Assembly (NCBI RefSeq): GCF_003985125.1
Contig: NZ_ML133575.1
Location: forward strand, 95,912 to 159,911
DNA from: Rhizobium phaseoli
GTDB lineage: Bacteria > Pseudomonadota > Alphaproteobacteria > Rhizobiales > Rhizobiaceae
Direction of reading: 5' to 3'
Length of the DNA: 64,000 nt
In this document: positions 51,343-59,493 of the stretch, piece after piece
How positions within the stretch are numbered: the stretch's first letter is position 1
Layout: each line of letters opens with the position of its first letter
The notes under the pieces: model-generated
Seen by the model: the letters and a program-made list of their open reading frames with translations, nothing else
Database searches by the model: none
Told to the model about the DNA's origin: nothing
Position numbers and translations under genes: made by a program

Positions 51343-53058
51343 ATGACAACGACTTTGATAAAACCAGCGCGCCCGCAGACACATCTGGTACTTGCGCTGC
51401 GCGCTTGTGCCGGAGCCTTCGGCCTGGTCTTCCTCTACAGCTGCGGCTACAATCTCTTTCTTCTGGCGCCGTCCATCTATCTCCTGCAGATCTATGACAG
51501 GGTCCTGTCGAGCCGCAGCGCCGATACGCTCGTGATGCTGACGCTGATCATCGCCATCGCCGTGCTGGTCGGGTCCATGCTGGATATCGTGCGCCGGGCA
51601 GCGCTTTCGCGCGTCGGCAGCTGGGTGGATCACAGGCTGCGGCCCATGGTGCTGACCGCATCGTTCGAATATGCCGCCCGCGTCGACGCGGGAGCCGCCA
51701 CCGAGTGCTACAGGGACCTCGCCGCGCTGCGCCAGTTTCTCGATTCACCGGCGAGCTCGCTGTTTTTCGACGTTCCCTGGGCGCCGGTATTCCTGCTCCT
51801 GCTCTTTCTTGTTCATCCGCTGCTTGGGACCATCGGTCTGTTGAGCGCAGTTGCACTTCTGCTATTTGCGTTCCTGACGGAATTGGCGACGCGCGAGCCG
51901 CTTGCCCATGCCAATGCCGCCCTTTCGAGGAGCTATTTCCGATTTGCGACCGCCCTCAAGAACATCGAGGTGATCCGGGCAATGGGCATGCAGGATGGCG
52001 CGGCGATGATCGTCTACCGCGATGCCGAAATGGCAAGAAGGGCGCAGGACATCGCGATGCATCGCACGGAGATCATTCTTGGCTTCTCCAAATCGATCCG
52101 CACGCTCGCGCAGATCCTGATGATGGGATCGGCGACCTGGCTGGTGCTCGCCAACAGCGGCAGCCCCGGAATCATCTTCGTTGCGAGCCTGCTGCTCGGG
52201 CGCGGGCTTGCCCCGATCGAGGGCGCAATCGGTGCATGGCGCTCCTTTACCTTTGCCAGGAATGCCTTCAATCGCTTGAACAGGATGCTGATAACAGTCG
52301 CATCGGAACAGGATGGCCGTATTGTGCCGTTTCCGGAGCCCAATGGGCTGGTTCTCGAAAATGTCAGCTATGTCACGCCATTCGCCGATCGGCCGATATT
52401 GACTGGCATTACTTTGCGCCTCGCGCCGGGCGATTGCATAGCGCTGATCGGTCCGTCGGGATCGGGAAAATCGACCCTCGGTCGTGTCATGGCAGGCGTG
52501 GTGCCGCCAACGAGCGGATGCGCCCTTCTCGGCGGGGTCGATATTTCGGCTCTGCGCCTCTGCGGCGGGGCTCGCCACGTCGGATACCTGCCGCAGGACA
52601 TCGAACTCTTCGGCGGCGCCATCAAGGATGTGATCGGCCGGCTGGACGGAGAAGATCCCGGCAAGGCGATCGACGCCGCAAAGCTGGTCGGATTGCACGA
52701 CGCGATCATGCGGCTGCCCCAGGGCTACGAGACCGACATCGGTGAAAACGGCAGCCTGCTCCTCAGAGCCCAGCGCCAACAGCTGGGGCTGGCCCGGGCG
52801 GCCTATGGAAATCCGTCTCTGATCGTTCTCGACGATCCGAACTCGAGCCTCGATTATGACGGCGAACGGATGCTGTTTGCGGCCATCGAGCGCATGAAAG
52901 CCCGGCGGATGACCGTCGTTATCATAACCCACCGGATGGGAATCCTGCCCGTCACCAACAAGATCGCCATCATGCGTAACGGCACGGTGGCTGCCTTCGG
53001 CGACAGCGAACGGATTTATGAAACCTATCTTCAACCGCCGTCTCGAACAGGAACATAG
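51343..53058 (+). CDS. Type I secretion ABC transporter (PrsD/AprD-like) with degenerate ATPase motifs
   Basis: 571 residues. The N-terminal half is a six-helix exporter membrane domain (SCGYNLFLLAPSIYLLQIYDRVLSS-like start). The ATPase half has Walker A GPSGSGKST (about 370-378), but the signature LSGGQ reads LLRAQ (473-477), and Walker B ends LDD rather than LDE (Asp498 for the catalytic Glu). The H-loop His530 is kept. The LYLPQ-type segment and NSSLD are typical of type I exporters. The Glu-to-Asp change may slow ATP hydrolysis. Its HlyD partner starts 15 bases after. Confidence 0.9.
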   Translation: MTTTLIKPARPQTHLVLALRACAGAFGLVFLYSCGYNLFLLAPSIYLLQIYDRVLSSRSADTLVMLTLIIAIAVLVGSMLDIVRRAALSRVGSWVDHRLRPMVLTASFEYAARVDAGAATECYRDLAALRQFLDSPASSLFFDVPWAPVFLLLLFLVHPLLGTIGLLSAVALLLFAFLTELATREPLAHANAALSRSYFRFATALKNIEVIRAMGMQDGAAMIVYRDAEMARRAQDIAMHRTEIILGFSKSIRTLAQILMMGSATWLVLANSGSPGIIFVASLLLGRGLAPIEGAIGAWRSFTFARNAFNRLNRMLITVASEQDGRIVPFPEPNGLVLENVSYVTPFADRPILTGITLRLAPGDCIALIGPSGSGKSTLGRVMAGVVPPTSGCALLGGVDISALRLCGGARHVGYLPQDIELFGGAIKDVIGRLDGEDPGKAIDAAKLVGLHDAIMRLPQGYETDIGENGSLLLRAQRQQLGLARAAYGNPSLIVLDDPNSSLDYDGERMLFAAIERMKARRMTVVIITHRMGILPVTNKIAIMRNGTVAAFGDSERIYETYLQPPSRTGT

Positions 53059-53072
53059 GGAGGGACGCCGCC

Positions 53073-54518
53073 ATGACCCTTGTTTCACTGGACGCCACGC
53101 CGGCGAGACTTTCAAATTCGCCAAGGACGGACCAGCGCTTCGCTCGACGATCAGCACCGGCAGCCAGGCAAGAGACGGCCTATACGCCGGTGATCAAACA
53201 GAAACAGCGTGGCCCCGCCCCCGCTTCGCCGATGCCGGGGCTCAGGGGCGTTGTCTGGATGGGGAATCTGTTGATCCTGGTCTTCGTCGTCGGCTTGGGA
53301 ATCTGGTCGGTTTTGGCGCCGCTGAAAAGTGCGGCGGTCGCATCGGGCGTCATCGAACCGGAGTCCAGCCGCAAGACCATTCAGCATCTGGAAGGCGGCA
53401 TCGTGCGACGGATCCTCGTCAAAAACGGCGACGCTGTCATATCAGGGCAGATCGTCATCGAACTCGACGACACGAAGTCCCGCTCGGAGCGCGACAGCAT
53501 CCAAGGGCAGCTTTGGGACGCCGAAGGAAACCGCGCCCGCCTGCTCGCGGAGCAGGCGGGCGCAGACCAAGTTACCTATCCCGAGGATCTCAGGGCCGCG
53601 ATGGACAGATATCCTGCCGCCAGCGCGATTCTGACCGGACAGCAGAAAATCTTCGAAGCCCGTCGCCAAGTCATGCAGGCGGAAATTCAGATCACCAATG
53701 AGAGAATCGCACAGGTGCGGCAGGAAATCGTCGGACTTGGCGCGCAGAAGACGGCGCTGGCCGACCGAGCCGCAATCTCGAGCCAGGAACTGGATCAGGT
53801 TATCGCCCTCAGCGCCAAGGGGCTGGAAAGAAAGAACAGACTTCTCAACCTCCAGCGGGAAAAGGCAGATCTTGATGGCCAGCAGGGTGAAGTCGCGGCG
53901 CAGATCTCTCGCGCTTACCAGGTGATCAGCGGGGCACAGGCCGATCTGGCAAAACTCGAGAGCGACCGGCTGAGCGAAATCGCCCAGGGCATGCGCGATA
54001 CGGAAGGCCGGATCATGCAACTGCGCGAGCGCCTGCGGGCCATCGACGACCAGCTTTCGAGAACCGATATCCGCGCTCCCGAGGATGGCACGATCATGAA
54101 CCTGCGCGTCCATACATCGGGTGGGGTGATCGGCGCGGGCGAACCGCTTGTCGATCTGCTGCCGCGCTCCGATCGGCTGATCGTGTCAGTTCACGTCAGA
54201 CCGGAGGACATCAATCTCGTCCGTGCGGGGCTGGAGGCCCAGGTGCATCTCCTGCCCTACAATCAGCGCCGCGTTCCGCTGCTCAAAGGTCGGGTCGAAT
54301 ATGTATCGGCCGACCGTCTCATCGATACGCAGACCGGCCAATCCTATTTTGCCGCGACCATCCGCGTCACGGACGAGCGGCTGGCGAAAATGAGTGATGT
54401 CGAGCTGGTCGCCGGCATGCCCGCCCAGACACTGATCGAAACGGGCGAAAGCAGCGTGGCCTTCTATGCCGTCAGGCCACTTTTCGACAGTTTCAACAGA
54501 GCATTTCGTGAGGACTGA
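53073..54518 (+). CDS. HlyD-family membrane fusion protein of type I secretion
   Basis: 481 residues. A cytoplasmic Pro/Ala-rich N-terminus, one membrane helix near 60-80 (VVWMGNLLILVFVVGLGIWS), the lipoyl-like segment KTIQHLEGGIVRRILVKNGD, a long coiled-coil hairpin (about 140-330) and the beta-barrel (RTDIRAPEDGTIMNLRVHTS, then VIGAGEPLVDLLP). PrsE/AprE-type. The outer membrane partner (TolC) is not encoded here. The coiled coil is of the length expected. Confidence 0.93.
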   Translation: MTLVSLDATPARLSNSPRTDQRFARRSAPAARQETAYTPVIKQKQRGPAPASPMPGLRGVVWMGNLLILVFVVGLGIWSVLAPLKSAAVASGVIEPESSRKTIQHLEGGIVRRILVKNGDAVISGQIVIELDDTKSRSERDSIQGQLWDAEGNRARLLAEQAGADQVTYPEDLRAAMDRYPAASAILTGQQKIFEARRQVMQAEIQITNERIAQVRQEIVGLGAQKTALADRAAISSQELDQVIALSAKGLERKNRLLNLQREKADLDGQQGEVAAQISRAYQVISGAQADLAKLESDRLSEIAQGMRDTEGRIMQLRERLRAIDDQLSRTDIRAPEDGTIMNLRVHTSGGVIGAGEPLVDLLPRSDRLIVSVHVRPEDINLVRAGLEAQVHLLPYNQRRVPLLKGRVEYVSADRLIDTQTGQSYFAATIRVTDERLAKMSDVELVAGMPAQTLIETGESSVAFYAVRPLFDSFNRAFRED

Positions 54519-54525
54519 AGCGGTG

Positions 54526-54804
54526 ATGGGCAAGCGAAAATATGACGACGACCAGATTACGGGCATCCTGAAGGAACACCAGGCCGGCGTGACGGTGGCG
54601 GATGTTTGCCTCAAGCACGGTATCAGCGAGCCGACCTTCTATCGGTGGCAATCCCTGCAGTCCGGGAATGCCGGCGTGCATGCAAAAAGGGTGAGAGCCC
54701 TGGAGGAAGAGAACCAGAAGCTCAAGAAGCTTTTGGCCGAATCCATGCTTTCGGCGGCAACGCTGAGCGAGATGCTGGCGAAGACAACGAAAGGGCGGCA
54801 CTGA
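54526..54804 (+). CDS. Orphan IS3-family OrfA-like transposase/HTH protein
   Basis: 92 residues. HTH_Tnp_1 fold: KYDDDQITGILKEHQAGVTV, ADVCLKHGISEPTFYRW, then a leucine-rich coiled coil VRALEEENQKLKKLLAESML. It ends after LAKTTKGRH without an OrfB reading frame, a slippery frameshift site or terminal inverted repeats, so it is not a complete IS. Its start is 8 bases after the HlyD stop. It might be a decayed insertion or a domesticated DNA-binding protein within the secretion operon. Confidence 0.8.
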   Translation: MGKRKYDDDQITGILKEHQAGVTVADVCLKHGISEPTFYRWQSLQSGNAGVHAKRVRALEEENQKLKKLLAESMLSAATLSEMLAKTTKGRH

Positions 54805-54935
54805 CCTCGAAACAAATGGGGCATGACCGCGGCCCATTTCCGAAGCGGCGTCAGGTGGATGGAACTAGTTGGTCGGTCACCGGTTGATGGATGAGCGAGT
54901 CGTCATAACAGCGCATTCTTCGTAGGGAGCGCACC

Positions 54936-55454
54936 TTGACCGAATGTTCATCGCCGCGCACCTCCTTTACGCCTCGTACGCAAGCGCGGCCAGTCGACAA
55001 GATTTGGGGGCAGGATTGCTTTCCGATTGATTCAGGACAAACGGTCGAACGAAATCCGCCCTTCTCCAAACCGGCCTTGTGTGCGCTTCTTCTGCTGTCG
55101 CTCGTTTCCTGTTCGAACGAAGACGAGCAGTCCCGTAAGCGAATGCAGGAAATCCTCTCGTGGAGCGCCAGCGCCGAGATGATCCTCGATGCCCGCCTTG
55201 GCGCACGTGTTCCAGAGGGTTTCACCGATCTTGCCGTGGAGCGGTGCCAAAAGGAAATTTCGGATCTTTCATCGCAGCTGCCGCAAACATCGAGATATGA
55301 TCAAGCGCGAGCGGCTGCGGCCAGATTCAATGGATTGATCGCCGCAGCACACGACGAGATCCGTCACGGCCGCTTTGAACAGGGCCAACAGCATCTCGTC
55401 GAGCTCCGCCGCCACGAGGCGGAGCAGCGTGCGACCTCTGGTGCAGCCGGATGA
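54936..55454 (+). CDS. Putative lipoprotein, unknown function
   Basis: 172 residues from a TTG with GGGAGCG upstream; the start is uncertain. A hydrophobic core LCALLLLSLVSC (ending in a lipobox LVSC near residue 58-59) and a following acidic, helical domain (EILSWSASAEMILDARL, RYDQARAAAARFNGLIAAAH) suggest an export signal, although the segment before it is unusually long. A start nearer the core, possibly non-ATG, is plausible. It overlaps the NRAMP-like gene by four bases, so it belongs to that operon. Confidence 0.55.
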   Translation: MTECSSPRTSFTPRTQARPVDKIWGQDCFPIDSGQTVERNPPFSKPALCALLLLSLVSCSNEDEQSRKRMQEILSWSASAEMILDARLGARVPEGFTDLAVERCQKEISDLSSQLPQTSRYDQARAAAARFNGLIAAAHDEIRHGRFEQGQQHLVELRRHEAEQRATSGAAG

Positions 55455-56668
55455 AGAAGCTGCTTCAGATTTCGCTGGGGATCGTCACCAGCGTCGGGGG
55501 TTTTATCGAAACCGGTCAGATTGCAACCTCGAGCCAGGCCGGCGCAGCCTACGGATTCAGCCTGCTTTGGCCCATCGTCATCGGCACAATCTGTCTCATC
55601 TTCCTGATTGAAATGGCGGGGCGATTTGCGATCGCCAGCCATCACACCGTCGCGGATGGGTTGAGGGAACGCTTTGGAGCGAATTACTTCCTGGTCACTT
55701 TGTTGATCATTTCGATCGTCAATCTGCTCGTCCTTGCGTCAGAGATCGGCGGCATTGCTCTGGCATTGCAATTCGTCAGCGGTGTCGGTTTTCAGTGGTG
55801 GGCCTTGCCGGTCGCCTTCATCGTGTGGCTCCTGCTCTGGAAGGGCACGTTTGGCATGATCGAAGATGGCGTCGCCATCATGGGCTTGGTGGCGCTGTGC
55901 TTCGTGGTGGGTGTGTTTGTCATGGGCCCGCCTTGGCTGGAGGTGGCAAAAGGCTTGGTGCCAACGCTACCGCACAAAGAGCCGCTGCACTATGGTTTCA
56001 TTGCCGTCAGCATTCTCGGAGCCGTCATCGCTCCGTTTCTGTTCTTGTTTTACTCGTCAGGCGCGATCGAGGAAAAATGGGATAAGAGCTTCTTCGGCGC
56101 CAATCGCGTGATCGCGCTGTTGGGAATGAGCTTTGGCGCCGTCATTGCAGCGGCAATCCTGATCGTGGCGGCACTCGTCTTTCCGCCACGCGGCATCACA
56201 GAGATCCAGGGATATGACCAGATTGCGCCGATATTGACCCCGGCGTTCGGCGAATGGGGCTTTTACCTTTTCGCGGCTTCGCTCGGAATCACCTGCTTCG
56301 GTGCTGCGCTCGAAGCAAGCCTTGGCCAGGCCTATCTGGCTGCCCAGGGTTTCGGCTGGAATTGGTCGGAAGATGCCAAGCCCGGGACCAATCCGGCCTT
56401 TGCGCTTGTCTACACGGGCTTCATCGCCATCGCCGTCCTGCCGATCGCGATCGGCGTCGACCCCCTCCAGCTGACGATTTTTTCAATGGCGATCACCGCC
56501 CTGGCCTTGCCCTTCGGCGTCGTTCCATTTCTGTTTTTGATGAACGATCGCAATTTTGTTGGAGAACATCGGAATGGATGGATCAGCAATGCCGCCGTGC
56601 TGGCCATTATCGGCCTGTCGTTCATCGTCGCTCTCATAACCCTTCCGCTGCAAATCTTTGGAGGATGA
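55451..56668 (+). CDS. Non-canonical NRAMP-family metal transporter
   Basis: 405 residues with about eleven membrane helices in the NRAMP order. TM1 carries GGFIETGQIATSSQAGA, where the canonical DPGN metal site is replaced by ETGQ (Glu20, Gln23). In TM6 the usual MPH is APF (Ala194 in place of the metal-binding Met). Thus fold and helix pattern are of NRAMP, but key residues differ from Mn/Fe importers. The Met-to-Ala change is one known to relax selectivity to harder ions, so Mg, Al or another substrate is possible. The gene overlaps the upstream lipoprotein gene and precedes two PRC-barrel genes. Confidence 0.85.
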   Translation: MKKLLQISLGIVTSVGGFIETGQIATSSQAGAAYGFSLLWPIVIGTICLIFLIEMAGRFAIASHHTVADGLRERFGANYFLVTLLIISIVNLLVLASEIGGIALALQFVSGVGFQWWALPVAFIVWLLLWKGTFGMIEDGVAIMGLVALCFVVGVFVMGPPWLEVAKGLVPTLPHKEPLHYGFIAVSILGAVIAPFLFLFYSSGAIEEKWDKSFFGANRVIALLGMSFGAVIAAAILIVAALVFPPRGITEIQGYDQIAPILTPAFGEWGFYLFAASLGITCFGAALEASLGQAYLAAQGFGWNWSEDAKPGTNPAFALVYTGFIAIAVLPIAIGVDPLQLTIFSMAITALALPFGVVPFLFLMNDRNFVGEHRNGWISNAAVLAIIGLSFIVALITLPLQIFGG

Positions 56669-56669
56669 T

Positions 56670-57035
56670 ATGCTTTTGATCCGTGACGTCCTCGACAAGC
56701 AAATGGTCGACCAGGAGCAAAATCGTATCGGCAAGGCAGACGGCGTCGTCCTGAGCCTTTCCGACGGCGACCCTCCCAGAGTCGCTTTCATCGAAATGGG
56801 AAGTGTGACGCTGTCGCGCCGTCTGGGCCGCTGGCCGCATCGCTTTGTGCTTTGGCTGTATCGAGCGGCCGGCACAGATGATAGGGCTGAGGTCTTCCGC
56901 GTGCCCTGGGCAAAAGTGAGAGACGTTGGGATCGACATCGAAGTGGACGTGGATCGTCGCGAGACGCCATTGGAGCGTTGTCAGGATTGGCTGAGGCGCC
57001 ACGTGATCAGCTGGATCCCGGGAGGGCAATCATGA
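56670..57035 (+). CDS. PRC-barrel domain protein 1
   Basis: 121 residues from an ATG following TTTGGAGGATGAT. PRC-barrel pattern: RDVLDKQMVDQEQNRIGKAD and GVVLSLSDGDPPRVAFIEMG, then EVFRVPWAKVRDVGIDIEVD. PRC barrels bind RNA or proteins, or act in photosynthesis and stress. No membrane segment. It starts one base after the transporter stop. It may form a heteromer with the following PRC gene. Confidence 0.8.
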   Translation: MLLIRDVLDKQMVDQEQNRIGKADGVVLSLSDGDPPRVAFIEMGSVTLSRRLGRWPHRFVLWLYRAAGTDDRAEVFRVPWAKVRDVGIDIEVDVDRRETPLERCQDWLRRHVISWIPGGQS

Positions 57036-57337
57036 CCGAGATTCGGCTCGAACTCCTGCTGGGCAGACAGGTTTACGACCTTGACGGCGAGGCTGTGGGT
57101 CGTGTGGAAGAGATCAGAGCGGAAGCACGCGGCGCGGATCTTTACGTCGTGGAATATCACCTCGGCCCCTACAGCCTCTTTGAACGGCTCTCCGCGCTTG
57201 CCATTGGTCGCGCGGTTTTGACCGCGATAGGGGCATCCGGCAGGAAAAAAGCGGTACCATGGGACAAGCTTGACATGCGGGATCTCGAGCACTTGCAAGT
57301 GACTTGCCGAAAGGCCGCTTTGCATACGCTGGACTGA
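57032..57337 (+). CDS. PRC-barrel domain protein 2
   Basis: 101 residues starting MTEIRLELLLGRQVYDLDGEAVGRVEEIRAEARGADL; the PRC elements are clear, with VPWDKLDMRDLEHLQVTCR at the end. Starts within the previous gene by the ATGA overlap. The two PRC proteins share under half their residues by eye. Conservation of both next to the transporter would suggest a regulatory or metal-linked complex. Confidence 0.78.
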   Translation: MTEIRLELLLGRQVYDLDGEAVGRVEEIRAEARGADLYVVEYHLGPYSLFERLSALAIGRAVLTAIGASGRKKAVPWDKLDMRDLEHLQVTCRKAALHTLD

Positions 57338-57432
57338 GGCTGCCCTCGCGCCGAGCCGATTGGCGCCCCGTCCAATCAATAGGCCGTGCTGCTATGAGAC
57401 TGTATCAATGAGACTGGTTTGCAGGAAATAAG

Positions 57433-57508
57433 TGGTGCCCAGGACCGGAATCGAACCAGTGACACGCGGATTTTCAATCCGCTGCTCTACCAACTGAGCT
57501 ACCTGGGC
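57433..57508 (-). tRNA. tRNA-Phe (GAA)
   Basis: A 76-base cloverleaf on the minus strand with encoded CCA. The anticodon stem GCGGA / TCCGC encloses TTGAAAA, giving anticodon GAA. D-loop AGCTCAGTTGGTAGAGC and T-loop GGTTCGATTCC are standard. Confidence 0.97.
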
Positions 57509-57686
57509 TAACCTGCTTCTCAAGAGTTCTTCGCGAAAAGAACCGCGGGGCCTTGGTTCGCCCCGGAAGCGAGCGGGGTTATAGCATCTTGTTCGCTCAT
57601 GGCAAGCGTCAAATGACTCTTTTTTGACGGTCTCGCCGGATTTGCCGATTCATGAGGAAAAATAAGAGCTTCGGCGATAGATTTCG

Positions 57687-57730
57687 CTAAAGCGCGTCGT
57701 ATTAAATTTGATTCATGCGACGCGCTTTAG
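57687..57730. repeat. Palindromic repeat next to yacG, copy C
   Basis: Perfect 13-base inverted arms CTAAAGCGCGTCG / CGACGCGCTTTAG with an 18-base AT-rich spacer. The ends CTAAAGCG and CGCTTTAG are those of copies A and B; the sequence continues GCGACATGCTTTAG into the yacG stop codon. Confidence 0.7.
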
Positions 57731-57744
57731 CCGGGCGACATGCT

Positions 57745-57957
57745 TTAGTTTTCCTCGTCGGGGTAATCGGCCTTCGTCTCGTCATCGGCAACCGGAATGG
57801 CATAGGAGCCGGTCAGCCAGCGGGAGAGATCGACCTCGCGGCAGCGGTTGGAGCAGAAGGGATAATGTTCGCGATTCGACGGTTTGCCGCATTCGGGGCA
57901 AGGGCGCGTCTTGCGCAGCGGTTCGACCTTGGCGGCGGCTTTCCTGTCTTCAGGCAT
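57745..57957 (-). CDS. yacG: DNA gyrase inhibitor YacG (zinc finger)
   Basis: 70 residues, with the zinc site CPECGKPSNREHYPFCSNRC of the YacG family (two CxxC-like pairs) and the following REVDLSRWLTGSYAIP. Binds GyrB. Part of the conserved minus-strand housekeeping block, after maf. Confidence 0.9.
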   Translation of the reverse strand: MPEDRKAAAKVEPLRKTRPCPECGKPSNREHYPFCSNRCREVDLSRWLTGSYAIPVADDETKADYPDEEN

Positions 57958-57989
57958 GATCGGTCCGTCCTATGGCGTCGGCCGCGGGC

Positions 57990-58610
57990 TCAGGCCTCGG
58001 GCCACCGGCTATGCACATCGAAGCCTTCGCCGGTCAGAAGCACAATGGTTTCATAAAGCGGCAGGCCGACGACATTGGTGTAGGAGCCGACCATCTTCTG
58101 CACGAAGGTGCCGGCGAGGCCCTGGATGCCGTAGGCGCCCGCCTTGCCGCGCCACTGGCCGGAGGCCAGGTAGTTTTCGATCTCGAAGCCGGACAGCCGC
58201 TTGAAGCGCACCTTGGTCTCGACGATCTTCTGGCGGATCTTGCGATCCGGCGTCACCAGGCAAACGCCGGTATAGACGAGATGGTTGCGTCCGGACAAAA
58301 GATGCAGCGAGCTCAGCGCTTCGTCGGCAAACTCGGCCTTGCCGAGAATGCGCCGGCCGACGGCGACCACCGTATCGGCGGAAAGGATATAACTGCCCTT
58401 CCAGGTGATATCGCCCTTGATGGCGGCAAGGGCGGCTTCCGCCTTCTCGGCCGAAAGCCTTCGGGCGAGCGAACGCGGATGCTCCGACTTCTTCGGCGTC
58501 TCGTCGATATCCATCGGCATCAGGCGCGAAGGCTCGATGCCTGCCTGGTTGAGCAGGTCGACGCGACGAGGCGAACCCGAAGCGAGAATGAGCTTGTATT
58601 TCAGCGCCAT
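57990..58610 (-). CDS. maf: Maf-family nucleotide pyrophosphatase
   Basis: 206 residues. Signature LILASGSPRRVDLLNQAG, then SADTVVAVGRRILGK, and GKAGAYGIQGLAGTFVQKMVGSYTNVVGLPL. Hydrolyses non-canonical NTPs such as dTTP/UTP or modified pyrimidine analogues. Between infA and yacG as in other Rhizobiales. Confidence 0.95.
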   Translation of the reverse strand: MALKYKLILASGSPRRVDLLNQAGIEPSRLMPMDIDETPKKSEHPRSLARRLSAEKAEAALAAIKGDITWKGSYILSADTVVAVGRRILGKAEFADEALSSLHLLSGRNHLVYTGVCLVTPDRKIRQKIVETKVRFKRLSGFEIENYLASGQWRGKAGAYGIQGLAGTFVQKMVGSYTNVVGLPLYETIVLLTGEGFDVHSRWPEA

Positions 58611-58665
58611 GGAACCTCGACCATCGGCAGACGGGAGAAGGACCCTTGCAGGACCTTGGGCAAGC

Positions 58666-58884
58666 TTACTTGAAACGGTAGGTGATGCGGCCCTTGGTCA
58701 GATCGTAGGGCGTCATTTCCACAAGCACCTTGTCGCCGGCGAGAACGCGGATGCGGTTCTTGCGCATGCGGCCGGCGGTATGGGCGATGATCTCGTGTTC
58801 GTTTTCAAGCTTCACGCGAAAGGTCGCGTTCGGCAGAAGTTCGGTGACGATTCCCGGGAATTCGAGGACTTCTTCTTTCGGCAT
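58666..58884 (-). CDS. infA: Translation initiation factor IF-1
   Basis: 72 residues, single S1/OB fold, of exactly the normal length: MPKEEVLEFPGIVTELLPNA, then the conserved IAHTAGRMRKNRIRVLAGD and LTKGRITYRFK ending. Confidence 0.98.
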   Translation of the reverse strand: MPKEEVLEFPGIVTELLPNATFRVKLENEHEIIAHTAGRMRKNRIRVLAGDKVLVEMTPYDLTKGRITYRFK

Positions 58885-59007
58885 ATAGTGGTTTTCTTCC
58901 TGTGGGTTGAAGAGGCAGCGCAGCGCGCGCCTTTAAAATTTGGGCGGAAACTACACAATCAAGGCGGGTTTGTGAACCTTGTTGATCGGGCTTTCCGTCA
59001 TTTGTTT

Positions 59008-59493
59008 TCACGCCGATTGCGCGGCAATGCCATTTCGTTTCAGCAGCCGGCTTTCGATGAGGCCGGTGAGGTGATTGCGGACCTCGCGATAGCTCTCGAG
59101 AATCTGCTCGCGCGTGCCGCTGACAACCGTCGGGTCCATGGTCGGCCAGTAGACGACGTCGATTGCATTCGAGCGCGTCAGCTCGAGTGCGGCGTGATGG
59201 GCCTGCGGCGACAGCGTGATGATCAGATCGAAATAATCGTCCTCGAGCTCTTCCAGCGTCTGCGGCTGGCGGCGCCCGAGGGAAAGCCCGATCTCCTCGA
59301 GCACGACATCGACGAAGGGATCGCGTTCGCCGGCGCGAACGCCGGCCGACCTTATATAGGTATTGGACGGCAGAATGCTACGGGCGATGATCTCAGCCAT
59401 CGGCGAGCGGATGGCGTTCAGCCCGCACATGAAGAGGATGGCGCCCGGCCTCTTTCCCTCCCCGACGTCGGCGGCGAGCTCCATCTCCGTCAC
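59008..59493 (-). CDS. Low-molecular-weight phosphotyrosine phosphatase
   Basis: 161 residues. The CX5R loop is CGLNAIRS (residues 23-30) after ILFM, and the general acid Asp is probably in MDPTVVSG. The usual LMW-PTP order is held. It begins at a four-base ATGA overlap with the UPF0262 gene, between hisD and infA. Substrate not assignable; an arsenate reductase role is less likely because of the loop sequence. Confidence 0.88.
   Translation of the reverse strand: MTEMELAADVGEGKRPGAILFMCGLNAIRSPMAEIIARSILPSNTYIRSAGVRAGERDPFVDVVLEEIGLSLGRRQPQTLEELEDDYFDLIITLSPQAHHAALELTRSNAIDVVYWPTMDPTVVSGTREQILESYREVRNHLTGLIESRLLKRNGIAAQSA

Noticed and set aside
54526..54804. A complete IS3 insertion sequence
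   Set aside because: Only an OrfA-like frame exists; no OrfB, terminal inverted repeats or target duplication are visible around it.
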